From contig CAMOGG010000005.1 of the NCBI GenBank assembly GCA_946614095.1, positions 1-52,996 on the forward strand: a stretch of DNA of 52,996 bases. The letters are read 5' to 3'. This stretch comes from an uncultured Caryophanales bacterium. Lineage in GTDB: Bacteria; Bacillota_I; Bacilli_A; RF39; UBA660. Each line of letters opens with the position of its first letter. Position 1 is the stretch's first letter. Below, piece after piece: positions 25,108 to 39,009 of the stretch. The notes beneath the pieces are model-generated. The model was not told where the DNA came from. It searched no databases and was given only the letters and a program-made list of their open reading frames with translations. A program made the position numbers and the translations under genes.

Positions 25108-26250
25108 ATGAAAAAAATTGTTTTATTCTTTATTTTATTTGTAATACCAATATCTACGTTAGCCAAAGAAGATTTAATATCTAATGCTCAAAGTGGAATT
25201 TTAATAGAAGCAAATAGTGGAAAGATTCTTTATGAAAAAAATAAAGATAGCAGAGTTAGTGTAGCTTCTATGACGAAGATGGTTGCACAAATTATTATTT
25301 TAGAAGAAATTGAAAAGGGAAATATTCATTGGACTGATATGGTTGTTGCAAGTCGTAATGCTAGTGATATGGGTGGTTCACAGATTTATTTAGAAGAAGG
25401 AGAAAAAATGTCTGTTGAAGATTTAATGAAAGGAATTAGTGTTGCGAGTGGAAATGATGCGACAGTTGCGATGGCAGAATACATTAGTGGTACTGAAGAA
25501 AAATTTGTTAAGAGAATGAATCAAAAGATTAAAGAATTAGGTCTTAAGAATACTCATTTTGTGAATTGTACAGGTTTAGATGAAGATAATCATTATTCTA
25601 GTAGCTACGATATGGCAATGATTGCGAGAGAACTAGTTGTGAACCATCCTAATATTTTAAAATATTCTTCTATTTATGAGGATTATTTACGAAAAGATAC
25701 GGATCGTAAATTTTGGCTTGTGAATACTAATAAATTAATTAGTCAATATGATGGAACGGATGGTTTAAAGACTGGTCATACAGATAATGCTGGTTATTGC
25801 TTAGCTGCAACTGTGAAGAAAAACAATATACGCCTCATTGGAATTGTGTTGGGAGAAAAAGATAGTAAAGTAAGAAATCAAGAAACGATTCAATTATTAG
25901 ATTATGGATTTCAAAATACAAAATTGACTGTATTAAAGAAGAAAAATAGTGTAGTTAAAAAGGTACCTTTAGAAAAGTGTAATCAACCCTCTATTGATGC
26001 ATTATTAAAAAACGATTTGGCAATCTTGGAGGATACTGATTCTAATTATTCCAAAATTCAATATCAAGTAAAATTATATTCGCTTTCTTTTCCAATAAAA
26101 AAGGGTGATTCTATTGGTAAAATAGTTGCTTTATCTGATGGAAAAGTTTTATCTCAGGAGAATTTAATTAGTTCTAATACTGTTTCTAAAATGGATCTTT
26201 TTCATTTCTATCAAACTGCTATTCGGCATTTATTATTCGGGGATTATTAA
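25108..26250 (+). CDS. D-alanyl-D-alanine carboxypeptidase (penicillin-binding protein 5/6 type, S11)
   Basis: A serine peptidase that removes the terminal D-Ala of peptidoglycan pentapeptides. It has a signal peptide (MKKIVLFFILFVIPISTLA), the SxxK motif in VASMTKMVAQ, SGN in VASGNDATVA and KTG in GLKTGHTDNAG, with the C-terminal beta domain reaching to about 340. It ends in a hydrophobic or amphipathic segment as membrane anchor. Length (380 residues) is normal. The closest relatives are DacA and DacF; the distinction needs a tree. Ribosome site TAGGAGG. It is divergent to the VanY-type gene and its terminator insulates it from the large operon. Confidence 0.93.
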   Translation: MKKIVLFFILFVIPISTLAKEDLISNAQSGILIEANSGKILYEKNKDSRVSVASMTKMVAQIIILEEIEKGNIHWTDMVVASRNASDMGGSQIYLEEGEKMSVEDLMKGISVASGNDATVAMAEYISGTEEKFVKRMNQKIKELGLKNTHFVNCTGLDEDNHYSSSYDMAMIARELVVNHPNILKYSSIYEDYLRKDTDRKFWLVNTNKLISQYDGTDGLKTGHTDNAGYCLAATVKKNNIRLIGIVLGEKDSKVRNQETIQLLDYGFQNTKLTVLKKKNSVVKKVPLEKCNQPSIDALLKNDLAILEDTDSNYSKIQYQVKLYSLSFPIKKGDSIGKIVALSDGKVLSQENLISSNTVSKMDLFHFYQTAIRHLLFGDY

Positions 26251-26276
26251 CATATGTTTATCATATGTTTTTTTTT
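26249..26276 (+). terminator. Terminator between the carboxypeptidase gene and the rotary-ATPase operon
   Basis: AACATATG pairs with CATATGTT around TTTAT, followed by nine T. It isolates the following operon. Confidence 0.8.
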
Positions 26277-26339
26277 GTATGTAAAGTTGTAATATACTAT
26301 AAATAAAGAAAAATTGATAGTGAAAAAGCATAGTTTTTG

Positions 26340-26368
26340 TTGTTTTGAAAGCTCGTTTGTGTTAAAAT
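26340..26368 (+). promoter_or_regulatory. Candidate promoter of the rotary-ATPase/surface-protein operon
   Basis: TTGTTT (26340-26345), 17 bases, TAAAAT (26363-26368) with an extended TG one base before it (TGTTAAAAT). The ribosome site GGGAGAG and the start at 26394 follow. No second promoter or terminator was found before 50092, which suggests one 24-kb transcript. Confidence 0.45.
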
Positions 26369-26393
26369 TAATTATAGTATGGGAGAGTTTAAT

Positions 26394-29300
26394 ATGGTCA
26401 AGAAAGTCATGTTTATCGTTTTATCTGTTTTAATAATGATTGCTGGTATTTCCTATATGGCTATTTCTAGTTATCGTTCTAGTTTTAAGTCTTTTGAAAA
26501 ATCAGGCTATATTATTGATAGTAGAAGTGTCTCTTCAGGGAATAAAAAGTCTACTGTCTATTATTTTGATAATGATGAAAAATATAAAGTTCGTTATGAT
26601 AATAATGTTACTTTTTCTGATGTTAATGGAGAAAAGGTTGATGTATCTCCAGCTTCGTTTATACACTACAATGATGATTCTATTGGGGTACTAAAAAAAG
26701 CAGTTATTTTTAATTTGGAAGAAATTAATAGTGAAATTCCTAAGTATTATAATATTTTTAATGATACTATGTTGGAGTACAATAAAGGAATTTATACAGT
26801 TGATAATTTAGGAAAAAAGCTTAAATTTAAACGTTTTATAGTAAAGGTAGATGATACTAAATATTTAATTATTGCAGATGGAATGAAGTTAAATTTAGAT
26901 GGTAGTCGTGAAATCGCAGTTGGTTCTAATTATGTTGAACTTGATTTTGTGGATGAAAAAGTTGTAACGATTGAGAATAAAGATTCTGTTTATCAAACGA
27001 TTGGTAAAGATGCTACTATTGATTTGGGTGAAGGTATTGTTCTTAATTTAGATAATCGTTATTTATTCTTAAAAGATGAAGCTAAGATGAGTATTGATTC
27101 TATGATTATTGATTCTTCTGATAATATTGAAATTCAACCAATTGAGGAAAAAGAAGAAGAGGAAGAAGAGAGTGAAGAAGATACTGAAACTACTCCTGCT
27201 AATCAAAATGGAGGTGCAGATGCAGAAGACTCTAATGAGGAGGGAGATGCTGCAGGTGGCTCTGTTGCAGGTAGTGTTGTTGAGAATGAATTGAATGAAG
27301 TTGAACTTTCTTTACCTACTGCTGATTTAAGTGAAATCAATGTAACAGCTAATAAAATTGAGGGTACGATTAAAATAACGGATAAGGATTCCTTAATTAC
27401 TGGTGGAGTTACTACTAGTATTATAGAAAATAGTACTGGTAGAGTAGTAGATTTAATTGAAACAGATGAAGGAAATTATAATATTGAAGTTTCTTCTAGT
27501 AGACTTACTCCAGAAACTGTTTATAATTTAGTTAGTACATTAAGTTATAAGAAGAATGATATTGTTTATACAACTGATATTGTTCAACATGTTTTTGTTA
27601 CTTCATCTATCGGAGTTAGTTTAGAAAAGGATTATTTTACATCTGATTCTTTAAATTATGTTGTTAATTTTGATGATTATTCAAAAGTTCGTAGTTGTGT
27701 TATTGAATTATATGATACAAATGGAGAAGCTGTTTATACTTTGCCATTGGAAAGAAGTGCTGGTAATCAGATTCCAGTTAATTTTACAGGACTTGAGTCT
27801 AATAAAAAATATTCTGTTGTTGTTAATAATATTTTGTATGATGATTATATTCTTTCTAATGATTATTCTATTGAGCAAAGTGCTAAGACTTTAAAAGTTC
27901 GACCTACTTTAGGAAATCCTTCTTTTACTATTGATAAGAAAAATGGTAAGTTTACTTTAAAACTTGATAATATGGTGGATAGTGAAAATGGTGTAGAAAG
28001 TTATAAGTATCAGATTTATGATACTCGTACTATGAATGCTGGTGCGGGAAGTCCTATCAATGTTATTGAAAAAACAAGTTTGACTTCTATTGATGTCAAT
28101 GTTGATAATACTATTTTTTATCGTAGTGTTGGATATGTATTTAATGTTGTTGTAGAGTTTTATGATAATGAAAAATATGTTGAGTATATTACTCCATTTA
28201 GTGGTACTATGCAATTAGATGGTAAAGAAGCCCCATCTATTTCATGGAAAACTAATAATGTTACTTTTGAAAGTATTGATGGTACTATTTCTATTTTGGA
28301 TATTGGAAATACTATTGATTTGGATAAGACTATGACGATTGTTTATACCAATTCTATTGGTACAACAGAGCAATTTACAACTGCTGGTAATATTGTTATA
28401 CCATTTACAAGAAATAATCTAAGGGCAAATGAAACTTACACGATTTCTGTTTATGGTACGGTTGATTTTCAGGATGGTAATCCTGCTATTGATAACTATC
28501 ATATTGGAAGTGCAAGTGTAAAAACAAATCCAACGAACCCTTTCAATGTTTCATTTAATGTTGATACGGATGATGTTTCTGCTACTTTTAAAGTTAATGC
28601 TCGTTTGTTAAATGTTGGCGCTGCAGATAACCGATTAGAAGCATCTACTCTTACAGGAATATCCTTTGTTTTACACGAAGGAGTAACGGTTGATGGTAAA
28701 GTTGTAAAAACAGTTCCAGCTCGAGATAGAGATTTGAGAGAATACTATAGTGATTTACAAGCTGCTTATTATGATAAAGAGTTTGTTATTAATCCTAGTT
28801 TCTTTGGCTTATCTAATTCTGATTTAAAAGAAGAATATTATACAATTGAAATTAGAGATGCTTACGATTATACTGATTTTAAAAATGAGATTGGAATTAA
28901 TAATAATACTGTTACTGTTAAATCAAATGGATATGTACCTGATATTCCAAAGGATCCTGATGATGCTATAACATTTGAGTTGATACGTAATAAAGATGCA
29001 GCAGAAGAAGATTCTAATTTAAATGCTACTACTTATGTTGGATTTAAAATTAAAGCTAATTATGATAATGCAAGAAGGTATGCTCGTACTATTACTTATC
29101 ATATTTATGATGCTAGTGATTGCCATATTGATCCTGTAACAGAAGCTAATGTATGTCGAGAGATTGCTATTCCGGAAGAATTGTCTCATTATACTGTTCC
29201 AAGTGATGGAACAATTGACTTTGTTACTATTCCTGTAGGATATGGAACAGCTTTTGATGAAATTGATAATGAGGTTAGAAGGGGTCATCATTATTATGCT

Positions 29301-31742
29301 ACTTATGAAGCAAAGCTTGATTTAAATAATGATGGTACTGCTGAGACTGCATATCCTGCTAGAAGAGATATTGTTTTAAAGTCAAAAGATATTGCTATTC
29401 CTAAGCAGAGAGCTAAACTTACGATGTATCCGTCTAACTCAACTGCTGATTCTATGACTATTAAATATACTTATTCTGATGTTGATTTATCTATTTATGA
29501 CGGAATGTTACATGCTGCGATTGGTGCAGAGAATTATGTAGATAATACTGTTTCTAGTGGTCCATTACATGTATCAGATAATGAGAAAAAAATGACTTTT
29601 AACTCTTTAACTCCTGGAATGTTGAATATTTATTCTAAACAAATTGTTTATAAAAATCCTGCTGATGCAGAAGAGGGATCTGAAGTTGCTAGTTATCAAG
29701 TTTTAAGTTATATTTCTCAGATGTTTAGAGGCTCTTATACATTACCAAATCTTACTTATTATCTTTCTACTGATGTCAATCGTTTAATTGTTAATTTTAA
29801 TAATTATACAGCACGTGAAGATGATTATAATCGTATTGCTGCTATTAATATGAAGTTTAAGGGTGTTGTTGATGGTAGACAAAAAATTATTGAAAAAAAT
29901 GGTGTTAAAATTGTTGATGGAGCAGCAATTGTTGATTTATTTGATTTAGTAGAGTTTATTGGACAAGATATTCAATTATCGATTGATGCTTTGTATGATA
30001 ATGGACTTTTTGGTTATGATTTATCTTCTACGTATTATGCTTTACAAAATATTGAAAACGTATATGGTGGAGGAGAATATTATCGTGTTGCGACGAATGG
30101 TTCTATCATATATGATTCTTATCTTCCAACTGATTCTGTATTTACTAAAACAACAAATGATGATTCTTATGTTTTTACGAATATTATTTCTGAAAAAGGA
30201 ATGACAATTCAACATAATCCAGATGAAGGTGGTATGGTATTTAATTATAATCATATAATTCCTAAACAATTGAGTTCTAAAACATTGCAACCTACTACTG
30301 CTGAATCTACTTCTTTTACTTTTAATGATGTTGTTCCTGGAGTTAGTCTTTTGGATAAAATGGGAGTTAGTAGAATAGTTCCTTTAATGACTAGTGCTTC
30401 TGTTTCTGCTTCTTTGTTTGGATTTGATTCTGGAGTCATTGATATTCAAAATTCTAAAGCTTATTTGAATATTTATAAGACAAATGATACTGGAACGGAT
30501 TTAGAATTTGTTACAAAAAAAGAAATTAATATTCATGATTTAGAGTCTAGTGTTACGATTGAAGGATTATATCCAGATACTTCTTATGCGATGACTATTA
30601 CTGCTTTTATAAAAGAGAGTGGTAGTGGTAATTATGTTGAAAAACAATTATACGATGTTGATGATAATACTCCATCTAAAACATATTATTTTAATACTCT
30701 TTCTGGTGTTACCTTTGATAGTTTTTATTACTATTATAGTGCAACTTCTTATAATTCTAAACGTCTTAGTTTCTATTATTCTATGAATCGTACTATGGGA
30801 TTTGATGAAATTCAGTATAAGCTTTATAAGCGTGTATTTAATGAGTTAACTGGTGAATATTCTTATCAATTAATGGATGATATGAATCTTCCAAGCACAA
30901 CGGCATTACAAAGTAATATGTCTTTAAGAATTAATGTTAATCCAGGAGAGACGAGTCTTATTTTTGGTGATTACTATCGATTAGAAGTTATCCCTTATGT
31001 TTATGTCATGGTTGATGGTGTTCGTACACCGGTTCGTCTAACAAATGAAGGTGGAGTATATGACTTTAATTTACGTTCTTTAAAGAGACCTTATGTTGGT
31101 GTCAAGGGAGTATATACTTCTGATTATACTGGTGATAAAAATGTTATTACATTTGTTACTAATGTTTATGATAATAGTCGTGTAGTTGTAGATGATACTT
31201 ATACAGTTCAACTTTTAGATGAAAATGGTAATGATATTACACCAGAGGCTTATGTTGGATATCGTGCTAGTACTAGAAGGTATAATACTGAATATTTAGC
31301 TACTGATTTGGAAGTTGGACACATTTATCGTTTCATTGTTAAGTATTCTGTTGATATGAAGAATAATATTGAATCTACAGAAGATCGACAGTATGTGTAT
31401 GAGATTAATCTTTTAAGTTCGGATGATATCAACGTTGGTAATGTTGTTGCTACGGGAAACAATATTTATCCAAATAGAATTGATTTACAATTTTCAAATA
31501 GTTATCGATTGACAGCGATTGATACTTTGAGTTATTCCATTTATAATTCTACTGATGGTTCTTCTATTGATGGTTCTATTGAGTTTGCTCCAGAGGAGAA
31601 GACTGTTGGTGGTCAAAAGGTATATGTTCAACCATTGCCAGATACCCTTCCTGCTACTGGATTGTATTATGTTCAATTACAGTTCTTATATGAAGGTAGA
31701 GTTATCTATGATGGTGGAATTGATTATACGTATGTTGGCTAA
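26394..31742 (+). CDS. Giant membrane-anchored surface protein with Fn3-like repeats, first gene of the rotary-ATPase operon (1782 aa)
   Basis: Function unknown. Residues 4-24 are an uncleaved membrane helix with a Lys-rich cytoplasmic end. Residues about 25-240 form a beta-rich module that recurs in three other proteins of this operon (compare TKYLIIADGMKLNLDGSREI here). An acidic, then Gly-rich linker (about 245-300) leads to roughly 1480 residues of tandem beta-sandwich repeats of about 100 residues. Many of these carry the Fn3-like turn L-x-x-x-x-x-Y (GLESNKKYSV, GLYPDTSYAM). No peptidase, zincin or sorting motif is visible. GGGAGAG supports start 26394; ATG 26379 overlaps that site. The operon context suggests an external structural part attached to the ATPase. 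Confidence 0.75.
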   Translation: MVKKVMFIVLSVLIMIAGISYMAISSYRSSFKSFEKSGYIIDSRSVSSGNKKSTVYYFDNDEKYKVRYDNNVTFSDVNGEKVDVSPASFIHYNDDSIGVLKKAVIFNLEEINSEIPKYYNIFNDTMLEYNKGIYTVDNLGKKLKFKRFIVKVDDTKYLIIADGMKLNLDGSREIAVGSNYVELDFVDEKVVTIENKDSVYQTIGKDATIDLGEGIVLNLDNRYLFLKDEAKMSIDSMIIDSSDNIEIQPIEEKEEEEEESEEDTETTPANQNGGADAEDSNEEGDAAGGSVAGSVVENELNEVELSLPTADLSEINVTANKIEGTIKITDKDSLITGGVTTSIIENSTGRVVDLIETDEGNYNIEVSSSRLTPETVYNLVSTLSYKKNDIVYTTDIVQHVFVTSSIGVSLEKDYFTSDSLNYVVNFDDYSKVRSCVIELYDTNGEAVYTLPLERSAGNQIPVNFTGLESNKKYSVVVNNILYDDYILSNDYSIEQSAKTLKVRPTLGNPSFTIDKKNGKFTLKLDNMVDSENGVESYKYQIYDTRTMNAGAGSPINVIEKTSLTSIDVNVDNTIFYRSVGYVFNVVVEFYDNEKYVEYITPFSGTMQLDGKEAPSISWKTNNVTFESIDGTISILDIGNTIDLDKTMTIVYTNSIGTTEQFTTAGNIVIPFTRNNLRANETYTISVYGTVDFQDGNPAIDNYHIGSASVKTNPTNPFNVSFNVDTDDVSATFKVNARLLNVGAADNRLEASTLTGISFVLHEGVTVDGKVVKTVPARDRDLREYYSDLQAAYYDKEFVINPSFFGLSNSDLKEEYYTIEIRDAYDYTDFKNEIGINNNTVTVKSNGYVPDIPKDPDDAITFELIRNKDAAEEDSNLNATTYVGFKIKANYDNARRYARTITYHIYDASDCHIDPVTEANVCREIAIPEELSHYTVPSDGTIDFVTIPVGYGTAFDEIDNEVRRGHHYYATYEAKLDLNNDGTAETAYPARRDIVLKSKDIAIPKQRAKLTMYPSNSTADSMTIKYTYSDVDLSIYDGMLHAAIGAENYVDNTVSSGPLHVSDNEKKMTFNSLTPGMLNIYSKQIVYKNPADAEEGSEVASYQVLSYISQMFRGSYTLPNLTYYLSTDVNRLIVNFNNYTAREDDYNRIAAINMKFKGVVDGRQKIIEKNGVKIVDGAAIVDLFDLVEFIGQDIQLSIDALYDNGLFGYDLSSTYYALQNIENVYGGGEYYRVATNGSIIYDSYLPTDSVFTKTTNDDSYVFTNIISEKGMTIQHNPDEGGMVFNYNHIIPKQLSSKTLQPTTAESTSFTFNDVVPGVSLLDKMGVSRIVPLMTSASVSASLFGFDSGVIDIQNSKAYLNIYKTNDTGTDLEFVTKKEINIHDLESSVTIEGLYPDTSYAMTITAFIKESGSGNYVEKQLYDVDDNTPSKTYYFNTLSGVTFDSFYYYYSATSYNSKRLSFYYSMNRTMGFDEIQYKLYKRVFNELTGEYSYQLMDDMNLPSTTALQSNMSLRINVNPGETSLIFGDYYRLEVIPYVYVMVDGVRTPVRLTNEGGVYDFNLRSLKRPYVGVKGVYTSDYTGDKNVITFVTNVYDNSRVVVDDTYTVQLLDENGNDITPEAYVGYRASTRRYNTEYLATDLEVGHIYRFIVKYSVDMKNNIESTEDRQYVYEINLLSSDDINVGNVVATGNNIYPNRIDLQFSNSYRLTAIDTLSYSIYNSTDGSSIDGSIEFAPEEKTVGGQKVYVQPLPDTLPATGLYYVQLQFLYEGRVIYDGGIDYTYVG

Positions 31743-31755
31743 AAAAATATGATAG

Positions 31756-33466
<1,711 letters not shown>

Positions 33467-33469
33467 TTT

Positions 33470-34219
33470 ATGAATTTACTATTTTTAATCCTGTTTTTTG
33501 TACTAATTATTCTTTTGATAATAGTAATGTTCTTACTATTAAAAAGATTAATCTTTAAGGTCAATCAACAATCTATGGATTATTTCTTAGATAAGCTTAA
33601 AGCTTATGATCAGTTAGTTGATGAGAGAGAAAATAAATTAAAGGAATTAAATGAATTAATAAATAATAAAGAAAATGAATTGAATAAGAAGGAAGAACAT
33701 CCTGCTCAAGAGAATAGTCCTGTATTCTTTTATGATTTGCAGAATGTAAAATATAAAGATGAAAATATTTTTCGTAAGATGAAAGAAGTAAATAAAAAGT
33801 TTCATTTTGATAGTAAAAAAATTGTAAGTGATTTTTTAGCTCATAATTTTGATGCTTCTATTATTGATGAATATCAGAAATACTCTGAGGTTCGAAAGAA
33901 GTTTGATCAAGATGTTATATTTGATATTCTTACGAAAAAAGAAAGTAAACAAATAGATGAGGTTCGGAGTATATTGGGGGATTCTGTTTCGTTATTGGAT
34001 GATTATTTAAAAGAGAATAAGGTATTTCATGTTAAGAAATTTGTTTCTTACCTGAATAAAAAAATTAATCATCTTGATCCTTATGTTTATATTTATGTTG
34101 GAGATGAGAATGAGAATTATGATAATCTTCATTCTTATATTCGAACAGAATTTGATGATTCTATATTTAAGGGGATTCGAATCATCTATAGGGGAAAGCT
34201 ATATGACTATAGCATATAA
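33470..34219 (+). CDS. Stator-stalk protein, apparent fusion of F-type b and delta subunits
   Basis: In ATP synthases b anchors the stator in the membrane and delta fixes it to the top of F1. Here one 249-residue protein has a membrane helix (3-27), a charged helix/coiled coil (about 30-85), a helical middle and a C-terminal part ending FDDSIFKGIRIIYRGKLYDYSI. That ending matches the delta C terminus (DxSxIGGxxxRxGDxxxDGSV). It takes exactly the place of atpF and atpH, between c and alpha. It starts three bases after the c-subunit stop without a clear ribosome site, so coupling is likely. The delta match rests on about 20 residues. Fused b-delta proteins are also known from mycobacteria. Confidence 0.75.
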   Translation: MNLLFLILFFVLIILLIIVMFLLLKRLIFKVNQQSMDYFLDKLKAYDQLVDERENKLKELNELINNKENELNKKEEHPAQENSPVFFYDLQNVKYKDENIFRKMKEVNKKFHFDSKKIVSDFLAHNFDASIIDEYQKYSEVRKKFDQDVIFDILTKKESKQIDEVRSILGDSVSLLDDYLKENKVFHVKKFVSYLNKKINHLDPYVYIYVGDENENYDNLHSYIRTEFDDSIFKGIRIIYRGKLYDYSI

Positions 34220-34244
34220 AAAAGAATAAGAGAGGGAAATAACT

Positions 34245-36074
34245 ATGAGTGACAACTATATAGCAGAAAAAGTTAATTCTAAAGTTGATTCTATCATGGA
34301 TAATAGTAATGTGTTTGACGTTGGCACTGTAGTTAAAGTCAATGATTTTATTATCGAAGTATCTGGTTTAGATAATGTAATGTTTTATGAAAAAATTAAT
34401 GTTTCTAATAAGGCATTTGGATATGTAAATAGTATTAAAGAAGATGTAGTAGTTGTGGCACTACTAAAGATTAATGCTCCTGTTTGTGTTGGCGATAAAG
34501 TGAATTCTACAAATACTTTATATACAGGTTCTTTTTCTCCATCTTCTATAGGTAGAGTAATTGATTTGTTTGGAGAGGATAAACTTACTTCAAGAGTGTT
34601 TGAAGATTTGATTGATATACCAATTGAAAGACCTACTATTCCAATTATGGATCGTACTATGGTTAATAGACCTTTACTTACTGGAATTACTGGTATTGAT
34701 TTAATGTATCCAATTGGAAAGGGACAAAGACAATTAATTCTTGGAGATAAAAGAACAGGAAAAACACAGATTGGTTTGGATGCTATTGTGAATCAACAAG
34801 GTAAAAATGTTTTGTGTTTTTATGTTGCGATTGGAAAAACGAAAAAGGAAGTTAAGAATATTTATCAAGAATTAATGAAGAGAGGAGCAATTAGTTATAC
34901 TACGATTATTACTGCTTTTAATGATGAGTTGTCTCCTGTTATTTCTTTGATTCCATATTTTGCTTTAAGTGTAGCAGAGAATTATTTAATGTCTGGATAT
35001 GATGTTTTAGTTGTTATTGATGATTTAAAGCGTCATGCTGAGGCTTATCGTGAAATTAGTTTGGTTTCTGGAAAGACTCCAGGTCGTGATGCTTATCCTG
35101 CTGATATATTTTATACGCATTCTAGATTGTTGGAAAAAGGATGTCAACATAAAAATGGTGGTTCTATTACGATTCTTCCAATTGTAGAGACAAAGGGTGG
35201 AGATATTACAGATTATATTTCGACTAATATTATTTCTATAACGGATGGTCAGATTGTATTGTCTTCTAAGAATTTCCAAAGAGGTGAAAAGCCGGCCATT
35301 GATTATGGACTTTCTGTTTCTCGTTTAGGAGGACAGGTTCAAGATGCTGCGATTAAGGCTGTTGGTAATAATGTACGACGAAGATTGTTGAGTTATTTGG
35401 AAACTCGATCTGTATATGAGCTAGTTAATATGGATGAAATGAGTATGGAACTTCGTAATCAATTTATGGAAGGTAAGATAATTCTTTCTAATTTAAATCA
35501 ATATAAGTTTTCTCCAAAATCTCCAGAACAAATGGTTCAGATGTTCCAAGATTTTATGGAACAGAAGGAGGATGGACAGAGTTCTTCTAATACTAGTGCT
35601 TCCACTCCTACTGTTGAACCGGTTGCTCCTGTAGCTGTTGTTCCACCAACAAGCGCACCTGTTGTTGCTACTCCTACACCTAGTACACCAGTAGTGGTTG
35701 CTCCACCGACTAGTGCACCTGTTGTAGCTACAGCAACACCTGTAGTAACTGAAACTATACCTGCTAGTGAAGTTATTAATCCTATTTCATCTGTTCCTGA
35801 GAGTGTTCCTTCTCAACCTGAAACTCCAGTTGCAGTAGTAACAAGTAGTGAACCACAGATTCTATCTCATGAAACTGTTAATCTACCTACTGTTGAACCT
35901 GAAATTGTTTCTACTAGTGATGATAGTAATGAGCCACAGATTCTGTCTCATGAGACTGTAAATATACCAATTGTGGAGCCTGAAATTATTTCTACAGATA
36001 TTGCAAGTGAAAGTCCACAAATTGTGTCTCATGAAACTATTAATATGCCTGTTGTGGATGCTTCTGTACAGTGA
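34245..36074 (+). CDS. F1 alpha-like subunit with repetitive C-terminal extension
   Basis: The non-catalytic nucleotide-binding subunit of the F1 hexamer. Residues 1-440 match AtpA: Walker A GDKRTGKT (167-174), IDDLKRHAEAYREISL (259-272) and SITDGQIVLSSKNF. The arginine finger R360 in GLSVSRLGG, needed for catalysis at the beta interface, is present. The normal protein ends near residue 440-500. Here about 165 extra residues follow: a Pro/Thr/Val-rich stretch with two VxPPTSAPVVAT repeats, then three copies of PQI(L/V)SHETxN(L/I/M)P. The extension has no membrane helix and should lie in the cytoplasm. UGA is the stop codon. Confidence 0.9.
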   Translation: MSDNYIAEKVNSKVDSIMDNSNVFDVGTVVKVNDFIIEVSGLDNVMFYEKINVSNKAFGYVNSIKEDVVVVALLKINAPVCVGDKVNSTNTLYTGSFSPSSIGRVIDLFGEDKLTSRVFEDLIDIPIERPTIPIMDRTMVNRPLLTGITGIDLMYPIGKGQRQLILGDKRTGKTQIGLDAIVNQQGKNVLCFYVAIGKTKKEVKNIYQELMKRGAISYTTIITAFNDELSPVISLIPYFALSVAENYLMSGYDVLVVIDDLKRHAEAYREISLVSGKTPGRDAYPADIFYTHSRLLEKGCQHKNGGSITILPIVETKGGDITDYISTNIISITDGQIVLSSKNFQRGEKPAIDYGLSVSRLGGQVQDAAIKAVGNNVRRRLLSYLETRSVYELVNMDEMSMELRNQFMEGKIILSNLNQYKFSPKSPEQMVQMFQDFMEQKEDGQSSSNTSASTPTVEPVAPVAVVPPTSAPVVATPTPSTPVVVAPPTSAPVVATATPVVTETIPASEVINPISSVPESVPSQPETPVAVVTSSEPQILSHETVNLPTVEPEIVSTSDDSNEPQILSHETVNIPIVEPEIISTDIASESPQIVSHETINMPVVDASVQ

Positions 36075-36086
36075 GTGTGATGAGTT

Positions 36087-38462
<2,376 letters not shown>

Positions 38463-38466
38463 AATA

Positions 38467-39009
38467 TTGATACAGAATATTGTTCAGATTATCTTTAAAT
38501 TTATGGCATTTTTTGTTATATTTGTATGTGTAGGATATGTCATTTTTCATTTTATACTTCGTAAAAATAAGAGTGGTAAATTGACAAGTACTAAGCAAAG
38601 AACATTTGGTTTATTAATGGAATTAGATAATATTTCTGTGTTAGCTATTTCTATTGTTTGTGTTCGTTCCATCTTTTTATGGTATATGTATTGGAATCGT
38701 GCTGAAGTAGGTATCATTCATTTATATACTCTATTATTCTTATCTTTATTATTTGGTCTTTTTTCTAGAAGTATCAAAAATATTATTTTGGATTTTGTGA
38801 GTAATACAGCTTTATATTTTTCTTTGCTATCTAGTAAATTGTTATCTAGTTATCTAATAGAAGTACAATTTGTATGGTATGTTTTTTGGGGAAATTTCTT
38901 ACTATTGTTTTTTATAGGATTATGTATTTTGTATTTTTTCATTCGACATATCAACGATGTTGTTTCTCGAACAAAATATATTAGGAGGTCTCGAAGTGAA
39001 GAAGGTTAA
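38467..39009 (+). CDS. Multi-pass membrane protein of the rotary-ATPase operon, possible stator replacement
   Basis: A 180-residue protein with about five membrane helices (near 5-30, 55-76, 81-100, 112-135 and 143-162). It starts with TTG 38467 behind AAGGAGA. No subunit-a signature (LRLFGNM-type Arg helix, QxF motif) was found. An Arg does occur in helix 2 (VCVRSIFLW) and a Glu at the end of helix 4. It follows epsilon, whereas atpB normally leads the operon. It may anchor the ring or connect it to the surface proteins; this is inference. It overlaps the next gene by 14 bases. Confidence 0.65.
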   Translation: MIQNIVQIIFKFMAFFVIFVCVGYVIFHFILRKNKSGKLTSTKQRTFGLLMELDNISVLAISIVCVRSIFLWYMYWNRAEVGIIHLYTLLFLSLLFGLFSRSIKNIILDFVSNTALYFSLLSSKLLSSYLIEVQFVWYVFWGNFLLLFFIGLCILYFFIRHINDVVSRTKYIRRSRSEEG

